NCBI GenBank assembly: GCA_020026225.1
Contig: JAHHQU010000044.1
Location: 1 to 17,073 of the forward strand
Length of the DNA stretch: 17,073 bases
Source of the DNA: Phocaeicola sp.
GTDB taxonomy: Bacteria > Bacteroidota > Bacteroidia > Bacteroidales > Bacteroidaceae
Direction: 5' to 3'
The translations under genes were made by a program, and so were the position numbers. Below, piece by piece: positions 1-6,654 of the stretch. Below the pieces are notes generated by a model. The model was not told the DNA's origin, ran no database searches, and saw only the letters and a program-made list of their open reading frames with translations. Numbering within the stretch: position 1 is the stretch's first letter; every line of letters begins with the position of its first letter.

Positions 1-213
1 ACCGTCTGATTTGTAGCCAATGTTAACTACAACTTCGCGTTTGTTCATTGCGATAACAGTACCGTCTACGACTTCACGTTCGTTTACTTTGTTCAGGGTG
101 CTGTCATAAGCTTTTTCCTGATCTTCTTTGCTTACAGTAGAAACTGTATCACCGTTTTCGTAAGCGTCCCAGTTGAAGTCTTCAATAGGAGCAATGTTCT
201 TTAAGTTTTCCAT
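1..213 (-). CDS. rpsA: 30S ribosomal protein S1, N-terminal part (cut by window edge)
   Basis: The reverse strand from the ATG at 211-213 reads MENLKNIAPIEDFNWDAYEN and stays open to the window edge (71 codons). This acidic leader followed by a segment ending VVDGTVIAMNKREVVVNIGY is the start of the first S1 RNA-binding domain (an OB fold), as in Bacteroidetes ribosomal protein S1. S1 binds mRNA on the 30S subunit and helps initiation, which matters in Bacteroidetes because their mRNAs often lack a strong Shine-Dalgarno site. The rest of the gene lies to the left of the window. A good housekeeping-type promoter precedes it, so it is probably transcribed on its own. Identification rests on the N-terminal 71 residues only. 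Confidence 0.93.
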   Translation of the reverse strand, partial: MENLKNIAPIEDFNWDAYENGDTVSTVSKEDQEKAYDSTLNKVNEREVVDGTVIAMNKREVVVNIGYKSDG

Positions 214-281
214 TAAATTAATAAATTGTTGTTTGATAATTAATTGTGTTAGACTTTATATTGTTTTTATCTAAATCGCGG

Positions 282-311
282 CAAAGATACAATAAATTCT
301 TTAAACAGAAA
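282..311 (-). promoter_or_regulatory. Bacteroidetes-type promoter for rpsA
   Basis: The reverse strand carries TATCTTTG (282-289), a perfect match to the Bacteroidetes -7 consensus TAnnTTTG. A -33-like TTTC lies at 308-311, 18 bp upstream. Transcription would start near 275, giving a leader of about 60 nt before the S1 start codon. The -7 box is convincing and the -33 box is approximate. Confidence 0.65.
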
Positions 312-350
312 CTATCTTTCCTCCTTTTTTTTCTATAAAATAGTGATTTA

Positions 351-398
351 CAATAAAGAACCCCCTCTCTTATGTAGGAGAAAGGGGGCTCTTTATTG
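351..398 (-). terminator. Terminator of the SIMPL/BadF transcription unit
   Basis: A 20-bp inverted repeat (351-370 and 379-398) with an 8-base loop begins 5 bases after the stop codon of the SIMPL gene. One non-Watson-Crick position reads G-U in the minus-strand RNA but A-C in the plus-strand RNA, so the hairpin fits minus-strand transcription better. The A/T-rich outer arms serve as the U-rich run, as is common in Bacteroidetes terminators. Confidence 0.75.
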
Positions 399-403
399 TA
401 GTG

Positions 404-1108
404 CTAATTGCTTAATGAATACGTTATGGAAGTGACCACGCGCACTTTTTTGATGTAAGGCGTGTTGGCATCTCGGTCGTTGATGCTGAATTGTCCTTGA
501 TTGGCATTTCTGATTTTTCCTAATTCACTGTTGGAGTCTTTTGCAAATTTTTCTGCGGCTTGGCGTGCATTCTTGGTCGCTTCTTCAATCATTTGTGGTT
601 TGATGTCGTTCAAACCGGTGAATTCATACTGTACATTGTATCGGTAGTCGCCCGATGTAATGGCAATACCTCGTTTCAGCAATTCCCCCTGTTCACTGAT
701 CAGACTTCGTATCAAGTCTACCTTATCAGATGTGACGGTGATGACGCAGGTCACATTGTAGCGAAATGGAATTTGGCTGCTGTTGCCGTACCGCTCAGCT
801 TTTAAATCGATGATTTCGGGGGCATTTATGCTCACTTCTTCTTCTGTGATTCCTTTTTCTTTCAAGAAATCCACAATGGTTTGGTTGGATTTCTTGATTT
901 CTGCATATAAGGCAGATAAATCGTTCCCTAAATTCTTATACACCAACGGCCATATAACTTTGTTGGCTGGAACTTCCACTTCTGAAAGTCCTTTTACGTT
1001 GACAATGCGGTCTTTTTCGGCTATTGCTTTTAATCCACCGTTTATGGAATACCCTAAAAGCATAAAACCGATTGCTACGATGATGGCTTCAACTTTAAAT
1101 GTTTTCAT
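404..1108 (-). CDS. SIMPL (DUF541) domain protein, membrane-anchored periplasmic
   Basis: A protein of 234 residues. The N-terminus MKTFKVEAIIVAIGFMLLGY is a signal peptide or signal anchor. The rest matches the SIMPL/DUF541 fold (BP26/OMP28 family): a strand with VNVKGLSEVEVPANKVIWPL, a helix around IKKSNQTIVDFLKEKGITEE, paired internal repeats, and a final helix with QAAEKFAKDSNSELGKIRNA. SIMPL proteins sit in the periplasm or envelope; their molecular role is poorly defined, and oxidative stress or envelope functions have been proposed for relatives. The start is placed at ATG 1106-1108, because the only in-frame alternative three codons upstream is a TTG. It lies 31 bp downstream of the kinase-like gene and is probably co-transcribed with it. 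Family call is good; function is unknown. Confidence 0.85.
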   Translation of the reverse strand: MKTFKVEAIIVAIGFMLLGYSINGGLKAIAEKDRIVNVKGLSEVEVPANKVIWPLVYKNLGNDLSALYAEIKKSNQTIVDFLKEKGITEEEVSINAPEIIDLKAERYGNSSQIPFRYNVTCVITVTSDKVDLIRSLISEQGELLKRGIAITSGDYRYNVQYEFTGLNDIKPQMIEEATKNARQAAEKFAKDSNSELGKIRNANQGQFSINDRDANTPYIKKVRVVTSITYSLSN

Positions 1109-1139
1109 ATAAATCAAATTAAAGGTTAAGTATTCTCTT

Positions 1140-2060
1140 TTATTTACGGGGTAGGTCTGGTCTTGTTTCGTGATAGATGGCCATGCCCTCTATCGGATTC
1201 TTGATGAACCTTTCTGTTCGTATGCCTACATTCTCCGCGGCTTCTTTCACTTCCTCTTGGAAATACCAGCTGATGGAGCCGGTAAATGAAGCGGCGTAAT
1301 CAGAGTGATAGGGAAGGATGTTGCGACGGAAGAAATTTTCGAAACTGTCAATAAGAAGTGCATGTACTTCTTTTACGTGGCGAACCTTATATATATAAGG
1401 TGTAAGACTTGCCAGGAAACGATTGGCTTGTGGCTCTTTATATACCTTATTAATTATATCGGTATAGGGGAGTTGGAATTCTTTCAGCAGACCGTCACGT
1501 AGGCTGGCAGGTAATTGTTCCTTAAAACAATCTCCTATAAATCGTTTTCCCAGATAGGCACCGCTACCTTCATCTCCTAAAATATACCCCAGAGGGGAAA
1601 TGTTTTTCAGAATTCGTTTTCCATCGTATAAACAAGAGTTGGCGCCAGTTCCTAAGATACAGGCTATACCTGGACGGTGTCCGCAAAGAGCACGGGCAGC
1701 TCCCAGTAAATCGGTATTGATTTCGATGGATGCTTGGGGAAATAAATTTTGAAGGCTTCGCTGGATTCCTGCTGTATGCGAAGGCAGACACCCTGCTCCA
1801 TAAAAGTAGATGTTGCTTATGGATAATTGTTCAGAAGAAATCCTGTCTTGAGGCACAGAGCAGTCACCGGTTGGCACGTTTGGAGAATCACTGAGGCTCG
1901 ACATCATTTGAGGGAAAAAGTCTTTGCTCAGGATGGCTTCAATTTTCCGGTCGTCCTGGTGGAAAGGATTGATACCTTCTGTGGTGATAAGGTGCGTACG
2001 ATTTCCGTTGGTTAGTAACCAGTCGGTTTTTGTCGCTCCACTGTCTGCTATTAAAATCAT
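1140..2060 (-). CDS. BadF/BadG/BcrA/BcrD-family ATPase, N-acetylglucosamine-kinase-like
   Basis: A 306-residue ASKHA-fold protein. The N-terminus MILIADSGATKTDWLL is the phosphate-1 loop, with the Asp that coordinates Mg-ATP. GIACILGTGANSCLYDGK is the phosphate-2 loop and LGDEGSGAYLGKRF is the following conserved GDEGS segment. Members of this family are either sugar kinases (N-acetylglucosamine kinase type) or activators of 2-hydroxyacyl-CoA dehydratase/benzoyl-CoA reductase. There is no cysteine-ligated iron-sulfur signature here and no partner enzyme nearby, so a cytoplasmic amino-sugar kinase in peptidoglycan or amino-sugar recycling is more likely. The next gene downstream (SIMPL) follows after 31 bp. 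Substrate cannot be read from the sequence. Confidence 0.8.
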   Translation of the reverse strand: MILIADSGATKTDWLLTNGNRTHLITTEGINPFHQDDRKIEAILSKDFFPQMMSSLSDSPNVPTGDCSVPQDRISSEQLSISNIYFYGAGCLPSHTAGIQRSLQNLFPQASIEINTDLLGAARALCGHRPGIACILGTGANSCLYDGKRILKNISPLGYILGDEGSGAYLGKRFIGDCFKEQLPASLRDGLLKEFQLPYTDIINKVYKEPQANRFLASLTPYIYKVRHVKEVHALLIDSFENFFRRNILPYHSDYAASFTGSISWYFQEEVKEAAENVGIRTERFIKNPIEGMAIYHETRPDLPRK

Positions 2061-2093
2061 ATCTTTCTTCTTGTCTGTTGTTTCTTACATACG

Positions 2094-2101
2094 TAAAGAT
2101 A
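2094..2101 (-). promoter_or_regulatory. Possible -7 box for the BadF-family gene
   Basis: The reverse strand reads TATCTTTA, seven of eight matches to TAnnTTTG, 33 bp before the start codon. No clear TTTG is found 19-21 bp upstream; the nearest candidate is CTTG at a 17-bp spacing. The rest of 2061-2199 shows nothing else recognisable. Confidence 0.35.
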
Positions 2102-2199
2102 AGAAAAAGAATCTATATCAAGTGAGAAACGGAAGATAAATTAATCTGATAAGGTCGGATGCTGCAGGACCGGTTGCTGGTACAGATTGAGAGAGATTC

Positions 2200-2248
2200 A
2201 AAAAAGAAAAGCCCTCTGCACATCTCCCGTTAAGGAGAGGCAAAGGGC
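2200..2248 (-). terminator. Rho-independent terminator of slyD
   Basis: On the reverse strand GCCCTTTGCCTCTCC (2248-2234) pairs imperfectly with GGAGATGTGCAGAGGGC (2227-2211), leaving a short loop. It is followed by TTTTCTTTTTT at 2210-2200. The hairpin with its U-rich tail lies 35 bp after the slyD stop codon, so this is a typical intrinsic terminator. Confidence 0.85.
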
Positions 2249-2282
2249 ATAACCTTTATTGTAAAGACGTAAAATCGTAGAA

Positions 2283-2873
2283 TTAATGACAACCGCCACA
2301 ACCGCAGCCGCCACAGCCTTCTTCTTCATCGTCGTGACCGCCGCAACCGCCGCCGCAGCCTTCACAACCGCCGCCACAACCACCGCTCATCAAATTGAGG
2401 GTATCCTGGATTTCTGCAGCAGTAGGTTCACGCATTTCAATAACCTGACCTTCGAAGTTCAAGTCTTTTCCTGCATGTGGGTGATTCAAGTCAAGCACCA
2501 CTTCTTCTTCTGTTATTTCACCTACGTTTGCGTAGAACTGGTTGCCTTCTCCGTCATTCAACATGATAACGTTGCCTTCGAAGATATTGTCTTCGTCGAA
2601 TTTGCCGGTATCTGGATCACAGAAGATTTTCTTAGATACTTTGCGTACATTATCTTCATCTCTTTCACCGTAAGCTTCATTGCAAGGGATAGTGAAGTTG
2701 AAGCTATCGCCTTTAGCACATTTGGTGATTTCTTTTTCAAATGTGTCTAATGTGAAACCGATGCCTGAAATGAATTGGAAAGGATGTGCGGCAGGAGCTT
2801 CTTCTACAAGTTCTCTCACACCATTTTCAATCGTATACAATTTGTATGATACTGTGATGTACTTATTTTCCAT
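2283..2873 (-). CDS. slyD: FKBP-type peptidyl-prolyl cis-trans isomerase, SlyD-like
   Basis: A 196-residue cytoplasmic protein, catalysing cis-trans isomerisation of prolyl bonds and acting as a folding helper. The FKBP part holds FQFISGIGFTLDTFEKEI, AKGDSFNFTIPCNEAYGERD and, after the inserted-in-flap domain, VVLDLNHPHAGKDLNFEGQV, all hallmarks of SlyD. The last ~34 residues form a tail with eight Cys, two His and many Gly in CGGGC, CEGC and CGGC arrangements, plus an acidic DDEEE patch. In Escherichia coli SlyD a similar tail binds Ni2+ and other metals and supplies hydrogenase maturation. No signal peptide is seen. It stands alone between its own promoter and terminator. Whether this protein actually handles nickel, zinc or copper cannot be told from the sequence. 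Confidence 0.92.
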   Translation of the reverse strand: MENKYITVSYKLYTIENGVRELVEEAPAAHPFQFISGIGFTLDTFEKEITKCAKGDSFNFTIPCNEAYGERDEDNVRKVSKKIFCDPDTGKFDEDNIFEGNVIMLNDGEGNQFYANVGEITEEEVVLDLNHPHAGKDLNFEGQVIEMREPTAAEIQDTLNLMSGGCGGGCEGCGGGCGGHDDEEEGCGGCGCGGCH

Positions 2874-2913
2874 AACTTACTTTAATATGGTTCGTTTATA
2901 AAATTTTCGTAGG

Positions 2914-2943
2914 CAAAGGTAAGAATAAAAATCATACGACAAT
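2914..2943 (-). promoter_or_regulatory. Bacteroidetes-type promoter for slyD
   Basis: The reverse strand has TACCTTTG (2914-2921), a perfect -7 box. ATTG (2940-2943) lies 18 bp upstream as the -33 box. The predicted leader is about 35 nt. Confidence 0.65.
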
Positions 2944-3126
2944 ATTCATGTTCTCTTTTTTTATTTTATTGTCGAATTTTAATTATTTGTATTTTAGTGA
3001 ATAACGTTTGTTTTTGCTTCTTCGTTTTTGGGAAAGATTCAAACGTCTTTTTTCCGATGCTTTTCAAGTGGGTGCGATAAAGGTACACGGCTATATCCGG
3101 ACGACCTTTCCGTTTTTGTCTATCCG

Positions 3127-3134
3127 TACTTTTG
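3127..3134 (+). promoter_or_regulatory. Candidate promoter of the sigma-54 activator gene
   Basis: TACTTTTG is a perfect match to the -7 consensus TAnnTTTG and lies 66 bp before the chosen ATG at 3201. The -33 position is weak (a CTTTC stretch at 3106-3110, spacing a little short). The rest of the divergent region 2944-3126 is A/T-rich with no ORF or clear operator. Confidence 0.45.
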
Positions 3135-3200
3135 TTCTTTTGTTTATAAATGCTTAATTTTGTTGCATGATCGTTGCAAATAGAAAAGAAAGATAGATTT

Positions 3201-4529
3201 ATGATACAACTTTTGGTTATTGATGATGAGGAACCGATCAGGAAACTATTGTCGCGTATGATTGAACTTGAAGGCTATTCAGTCTTTCAAGTGGCCGATT
3301 GTCAGTCGGCTTTGAAACAGTTGCAGCAGCATCCTATTGATGTCGTTCTTTGTGATGTCTTTTTGCCAGATGGGAATGGAGTGGATTTTATTTTTGACAT
3401 CAAAAAAGTCTCTCCGGAGTCGGAGGTGATTCTGCTTACTGCTCATGGAAACATTCCAGATGGGGTACAGGCTATCAAAAACGGAGCTTTTGATTATATT
3501 ACAAAAGGAGATGACAATCGGAAAATTATCCCTATCATCAAGCGTGCCATCGAGGAGGTGGAGAGGCGAAAGGGACAGCTTGTTCCTGAAGTGGCTTATT
3601 CATTTGACTCAATTTTAGGTGATTCGGACGAAATGAAGCATGCTGTCTGTATGGCGAAGAAGGTGGCTGAAACGGATGTTCCAACCTTGATAACAGGTGA
3701 GACAGGAACGGGAAAGGAAGTTTTTGCACATGCCATTCATCAAGCAAGCGACCGAAGCAAGCACACGATAGTCGATATCAATTGTTCCGCTTTCAGCAAG
3801 GACTTGATGGAAAGTGAACTTTTTGGTTATAAGGCAGGAGCCTTTACAGGTGCGGTAAAAGATAAGAAGGGACTCTTTGAGGTGGCAAACCATGGTACGC
3901 TCTTCTTGGATGAAATCGGTGAAATGCCTTATGAACTTCAAGCCCGCTTGTTGCGTGTGCTGGAATCGGGAGAATATATTAAGGTAGGAGATACGAAACC
4001 TACCAAAGTGGACGTGCGGATCATTTCAGCGACCAACCGAGATTTGAAGCGGGAGATTGAACGAGGGAATTTCCGTGAAGACTTGTTCTTCCGTCTTTCG
4101 GTTTTCCAGATTCATTTGCCGCCGTTGCGTGAGCGCCGAGAAGATATCGAAGTGCTCGCATCTACATTCCTGAAGCGTTTTTCAGACAAGCAGAAACGAA
4201 AGATAGCGGGTATGACTCCTGAATTTCTGGAAGCTCTTAAGCGTGCAGAATGGAAAGGTAATATTCGTGAATTGAAAAATGTGATGGAATGCAGCAGTAT
4301 CGTATGTGACGGAATGCTGACTGTGGAAGATTTGCCTTTGGATTTACAACATCCGGTACACGTGGAAAAAGGAAACTCCGATGAGTTTGAATTGGCGGTC
4401 ATAGAAAAGAAGCACATCACCAAGGTCTTGCAATATACGCATGGAAATAAAACGGAAACGGCTCGACTCTTGAAAATTGGTTTGGCTACCTTATATCGCA
4501 AAATAGAAACATATCAAATCATGATTTGA
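3201..4529 (+). CDS. Sigma-54-dependent NtrC-family response regulator, probable kdp activator
   Basis: A 442-residue protein with all three parts of an NtrC-type regulator. The receiver domain (about 1-120) has the acidic pair D8-D9 and phospho-acceptor D52 in VVLCDVFLPDG. The AAA+ domain (about 145-370) has Walker A GETGTGKE (166-173), the sigma-54-contacting loop GAFTGA (213-218) and Walker B LFLDE (234-238). A Fis-type helix-turn-helix ends the protein (HGNKTETARLLKIGLATLYR). The ATG at 3201 is preferred over an upstream in-frame TTG at 3174 because it puts the first receiver strand at the N-terminus. Its own terminator follows, then a sigma-54 promoter driving kdp, and a split KdpD-like sensor lies downstream. 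So it probably replaces the usual OmpR-type KdpE. The pairing is inferred from context. Confidence 0.92.
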   Translation: MIQLLVIDDEEPIRKLLSRMIELEGYSVFQVADCQSALKQLQQHPIDVVLCDVFLPDGNGVDFIFDIKKVSPESEVILLTAHGNIPDGVQAIKNGAFDYITKGDDNRKIIPIIKRAIEEVERRKGQLVPEVAYSFDSILGDSDEMKHAVCMAKKVAETDVPTLITGETGTGKEVFAHAIHQASDRSKHTIVDINCSAFSKDLMESELFGYKAGAFTGAVKDKKGLFEVANHGTLFLDEIGEMPYELQARLLRVLESGEYIKVGDTKPTKVDVRIISATNRDLKREIERGNFREDLFFRLSVFQIHLPPLRERREDIEVLASTFLKRFSDKQKRKIAGMTPEFLEALKRAEWKGNIRELKNVMECSSIVCDGMLTVEDLPLDLQHPVHVEKGNSDEFELAVIEKKHITKVLQYTHGNKTETARLLKIGLATLYRKIETYQIMI

Positions 4530-4545
4530 TTTATCAAATCGATAA
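4513..4545. promoter_or_regulatory. Candidate enhancer (UAS) for the kdp sigma-54 promoter
   Basis: ATCAAATCATGATTTGAT at 4513-4530 is a perfect 18-bp palindrome covering the stop codon of the activator gene. A third half-site, ATCAAATC, follows at 4533-4540, so half-sites start at 4513, 4523 (inverted) and 4533, exactly one helical turn apart. TTATC...GATAA (4531-4545) forms a second small palindrome. The block is 150-177 bp upstream of the predicted start site near 4690, the normal range for an NtrC-type enhancer. Binding by the adjacent activator is inferred. Confidence 0.5.
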
Positions 4546-4558
4546 GGCTTCCCAATAT

Positions 4559-4599
4559 GAAAGGGGCGACCTTCTCAAAATGAGAGGGTCGCCCCTTTC
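4559..4599 (+). terminator. Strong terminator of the sigma-54 activator gene
   Basis: Thirteen perfectly paired bases (4559-4571 with 4587-4599, outer arm GAAAGGGGCGACC) continue into a further paired stretch with one G-U and a small A-rich loop. TCTGTTTTCTCTCTTC follows. This separates the activator transcript from the kdp transcript, so kdp must have its own promoter. Confidence 0.9.
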
Positions 4600-4626
4600 T
4601 GTTTTCTCTCTTCTGTAAATTAAACC

Positions 4627-4639
4627 ATTGATTGTCAAT
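4627..4639. promoter_or_regulatory. Small palindrome upstream of the -24 box
   Basis: ATTGATTGTCAAT is a 13-bp palindrome (ATTGA-N3-TCAAT) 25 bp upstream of the sigma-54 -24 element. It could be a regulator or IHF-like site, but A/T-rich palindromes of this size arise by chance, so the call is weak. Confidence 0.25.
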
Positions 4640-4663
4640 ATGGTATAGTATGTGTGGACTTCA

Positions 4664-4678
4664 TGGCATAGGCTTTGC
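4664..4678 (+). promoter_or_regulatory. Sigma-54 (RpoN) -24/-12 promoter of the kdp operon
   Basis: TGGCATAGGCTTTGC matches the sigma-54 consensus TGGCAC-N5-TTGC at every position except the last base of the -24 box. The essential GG (4665-4666) and GC (4677-4678) are exactly 12 bp apart. Predicted transcription start is near 4690, 36 nt before the first small ORF. An intact sigma-54 activator gene lies directly upstream. No TAnnTTTG promoter was seen in the interval, so kdp is likely expressed only when the activator is phosphorylated. Confidence 0.85.
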
Positions 4679-4725
4679 CATATAAATGACGAAACAATGT
4701 AAAATTAAAATGTAAAAAGAAGAAG

Positions 4726-4824
4726 ATGGAATTTTTAAGTGTTGGCTTTGCAGTTTGCCTGCTTAGCGGTTTAGGATGTTTTTATTTTTTTATGAAATGT
4801 GTCGATTGGTTTGAAGACATTTAA
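4726..4824 (+). CDS. 32-residue membrane peptide, first gene of the kdp operon
   Basis: An ATG at 4726 opens 32 codons ending in TAA at 4822-4824, lying 36 nt after the predicted sigma-54 start site. The peptide begins MEFLSVGFAVCLLSGLGCFY and ends MKCVDWFEDI. That is one hydrophobic segment of about 22 residues with three Cys, then a short tail with Lys and an acidic end (DWFEDI). A weak AGAAG ribosome-binding site lies just before the start. kdpF starts 18 bp later. I do not recognise it. It is too short for most gene callers. Its position suggests a second KdpF-like accessory subunit or a regulator of the Kdp complex; a non-coding leader is the alternative. Confidence 0.6.
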   Translation: MEFLSVGFAVCLLSGLGCFYFFMKCVDWFEDI

Positions 4825-4842
4825 AGAAGAGGAGAGTAAGAA

Positions 4843-4923
4843 ATGTACACAGTATTATTTGTCATAGGTTTGATCATGTTCGGTTATATGGCCTATGTTC
4901 TTATTAAACCGGAGAAGTTTTAA
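4843..4923 (+). CDS. kdpF: Potassium-transporting ATPase small subunit KdpF
   Basis: Twenty-six residues, MYTVLFVIGLIMFGYMAYVL followed by IKPEKF. A single transmembrane helix ending in a K-P-E-x-F tail is the mark of KdpF, the peptide that binds and stabilises the KdpABC complex in the inner membrane (29 residues in Escherichia coli). A good ribosome-binding site, GGAGAG, lies 6 bp upstream, and kdpA starts 12 bp after its stop codon. Confidence 0.88.
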   Translation: MYTVLFVIGLIMFGYMAYVLIKPEKF

Positions 4924-4935
4924 AGGAGATTAGGT

Positions 4936-6642
4936 ATGAATACAGAAATTTTAGGGATAGTTATTCAGATTGTATTGTTGATAGCACTCAGCTATCCGTT
5001 GGGTAAATACATTGCGAAGGTATATAAAGGAGAATCTACCTGTTTGGATTTCTTGAAGCCAGTGGAACGGTGGATGTTCAAATTGAGTGGTATCAATCCA
5101 AACGAAGAGATGAACTGGAAACAGTTCTTGCGTGCTTTGCTGGTCGTAAACTTGTTTTGGTTTGTTTGGGGAATGGTTTTGTTGGTAGCTCAAGGCTATT
5201 TGCCGCTTAACCCCGATGGAAATGGAGGACAAAGTGTACATCAAGCGTTCAATACGTGTATTAGTTTTATGGTCAACTGCAACTTGCAGCATTACAGCGG
5301 TGAAACGGGTTTGACTTATTTTACACAACTCTTTGTCATCATGCTCTTCCAGTTCATTACGGCAGCTACGGGTATGGCAGCCATGGCAGGTATCATGAAA
5401 GCGTTGAGTGAGAAGACAACGCAGACTATCGGAAACTTTTGGAATTACTTGGTACTGAGCGTTACCCGTATATTGTTCCCTCTGTCTTTGGTCGTAGGTA
5501 TTCTTTTGCTTGTGGAAGGTGTACCTATGGGATTCGAAGGGAAAATGGAGGTGACTACGATGGAGGGTGCTACGCAATACGTATCACAAGGTCCTACAGC
5601 TGCTATTGTCCCCATTAAAGAGTTGGGAACCAATGGTGGTGGTTATTTCGGAGCGAATTCTTCGCATCCATTGGAAAATCCTACCTATTTCTCCAATATG
5701 ATAGAGTGTTTCTCTATTTTGATTATTCCGATGGCAATGACCTTGGCTTTCGGCTTTTATACGAGACGAAAGAAATTGGGCTATAGTATCTATGGGGTTA
5801 TGCTTTTTGCCTTCTTGATAGGTGTCCTTATTAATGTAAGCCAAGAAATGGGTGGAAATCCTCGCATTGATGATTTGGGTATCGCTCAGGACAACGGTGC
5901 GATGGAAGGAAAGGAAATTCGTATCGGTTCGGGAGCTACTGCATTGTGGAGTATCGTCACTACAGTCACTTCCAATGGCTCTGTGAATGGAATGCATGAT
6001 TCTACCATGCCTCTTTCTGGATTGATGGAGATGCTGAATATGCAGACCAACACTTGGTTTGGTGGTGTCGGTGTAGGATGGATGAACTACTTCACGTTCC
6101 TGATTATGGCTGTATTCATCAGCGGATTGATGGTAGGACGTACTCCTGAGTTCTTGGGAAAGAAAGTGGAAGCACGTGAGATGAAGATTGCTTCCATCGT
6201 GGCATTGCTGCATCCGCTCATTATTCTGGTCGGTACAGCTTTGAGCGTTTATCTTTTTGTTCATTTCCCTGAATTCGTGGAGAGTGAAGGTGGATGGCTG
6301 AATAATCCGGGCTATCATGGATTGAGTGAAATCCTTTATGAATTCACTTCGTGCGCAGCCAACAATGGTTCTGGATTTGAAGGACTGGGTGATAATACTT
6401 GGTTTTGGAACTTCTCCTGTGGCATCGTTTTGATTCTTGGACGTTTCTTGCCGATTATCGGTCAGGTAGCTATCGCTGGACTTCTGGCTCAGAAAAAATA
6501 TATTCCAGAAAGTGCAGGAATCTTGAGAACAGACACCGTAACGTTTGGTGTGATGACTTTCGCAGTCATCTTTATCGTAGCCGCCTTGTCCTTCTTCCCG
6601 GCACAGGCTTTAAGTACAATAGCAGAACATTTTAGTTTATAA
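4936..6642 (+). CDS. kdpA: Potassium-transporting ATPase channel-like subunit KdpA
   Basis: A 568-residue inner-membrane protein of the superfamily of K+ transporters. It selects and binds K+ and passes it to KdpB by an intersubunit tunnel. Four selectivity-filter loops can be read: NCNLQHYSG (114-122), TNGGGYFGAN (232-241), TSNGSVNG (345-352) and NNGSGFEG (476-483). Each carries the Gly expected in KdpA. The length is close to the Escherichia coli protein (557). AAGGAGA precedes the ATG, and kdpB follows after 12 bp, so the subunits are translated from one message. No missing residue or truncation is seen. Confidence 0.98.
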   Translation: MNTEILGIVIQIVLLIALSYPLGKYIAKVYKGESTCLDFLKPVERWMFKLSGINPNEEMNWKQFLRALLVVNLFWFVWGMVLLVAQGYLPLNPDGNGGQSVHQAFNTCISFMVNCNLQHYSGETGLTYFTQLFVIMLFQFITAATGMAAMAGIMKALSEKTTQTIGNFWNYLVLSVTRILFPLSLVVGILLLVEGVPMGFEGKMEVTTMEGATQYVSQGPTAAIVPIKELGTNGGGYFGANSSHPLENPTYFSNMIECFSILIIPMAMTLAFGFYTRRKKLGYSIYGVMLFAFLIGVLINVSQEMGGNPRIDDLGIAQDNGAMEGKEIRIGSGATALWSIVTTVTSNGSVNGMHDSTMPLSGLMEMLNMQTNTWFGGVGVGWMNYFTFLIMAVFISGLMVGRTPEFLGKKVEAREMKIASIVALLHPLIILVGTALSVYLFVHFPEFVESEGGWLNNPGYHGLSEILYEFTSCAANNGSGFEGLGDNTWFWNFSCGIVLILGRFLPIIGQVAIAGLLAQKKYIPESAGILRTDTVTFGVMTFAVIFIVAALSFFPAQALSTIAEHFSL

Positions 6643-6654
6643 GAATAAAATATT

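Noticed and set aside
2286..2750. 154-codon plus-strand open frame opposite slyD, rich in Ala/Thr
   Set aside because: It is the mirror of the Cys/Gly-rich tail codons and the FKBP frame; no ribosome-binding site or domain is visible.
3174..3200. Upstream TTG start for the sigma-54 activator
   Set aside because: It would add nine residues before the first receiver strand; the ATG at 3201 gives the standard N-terminus.
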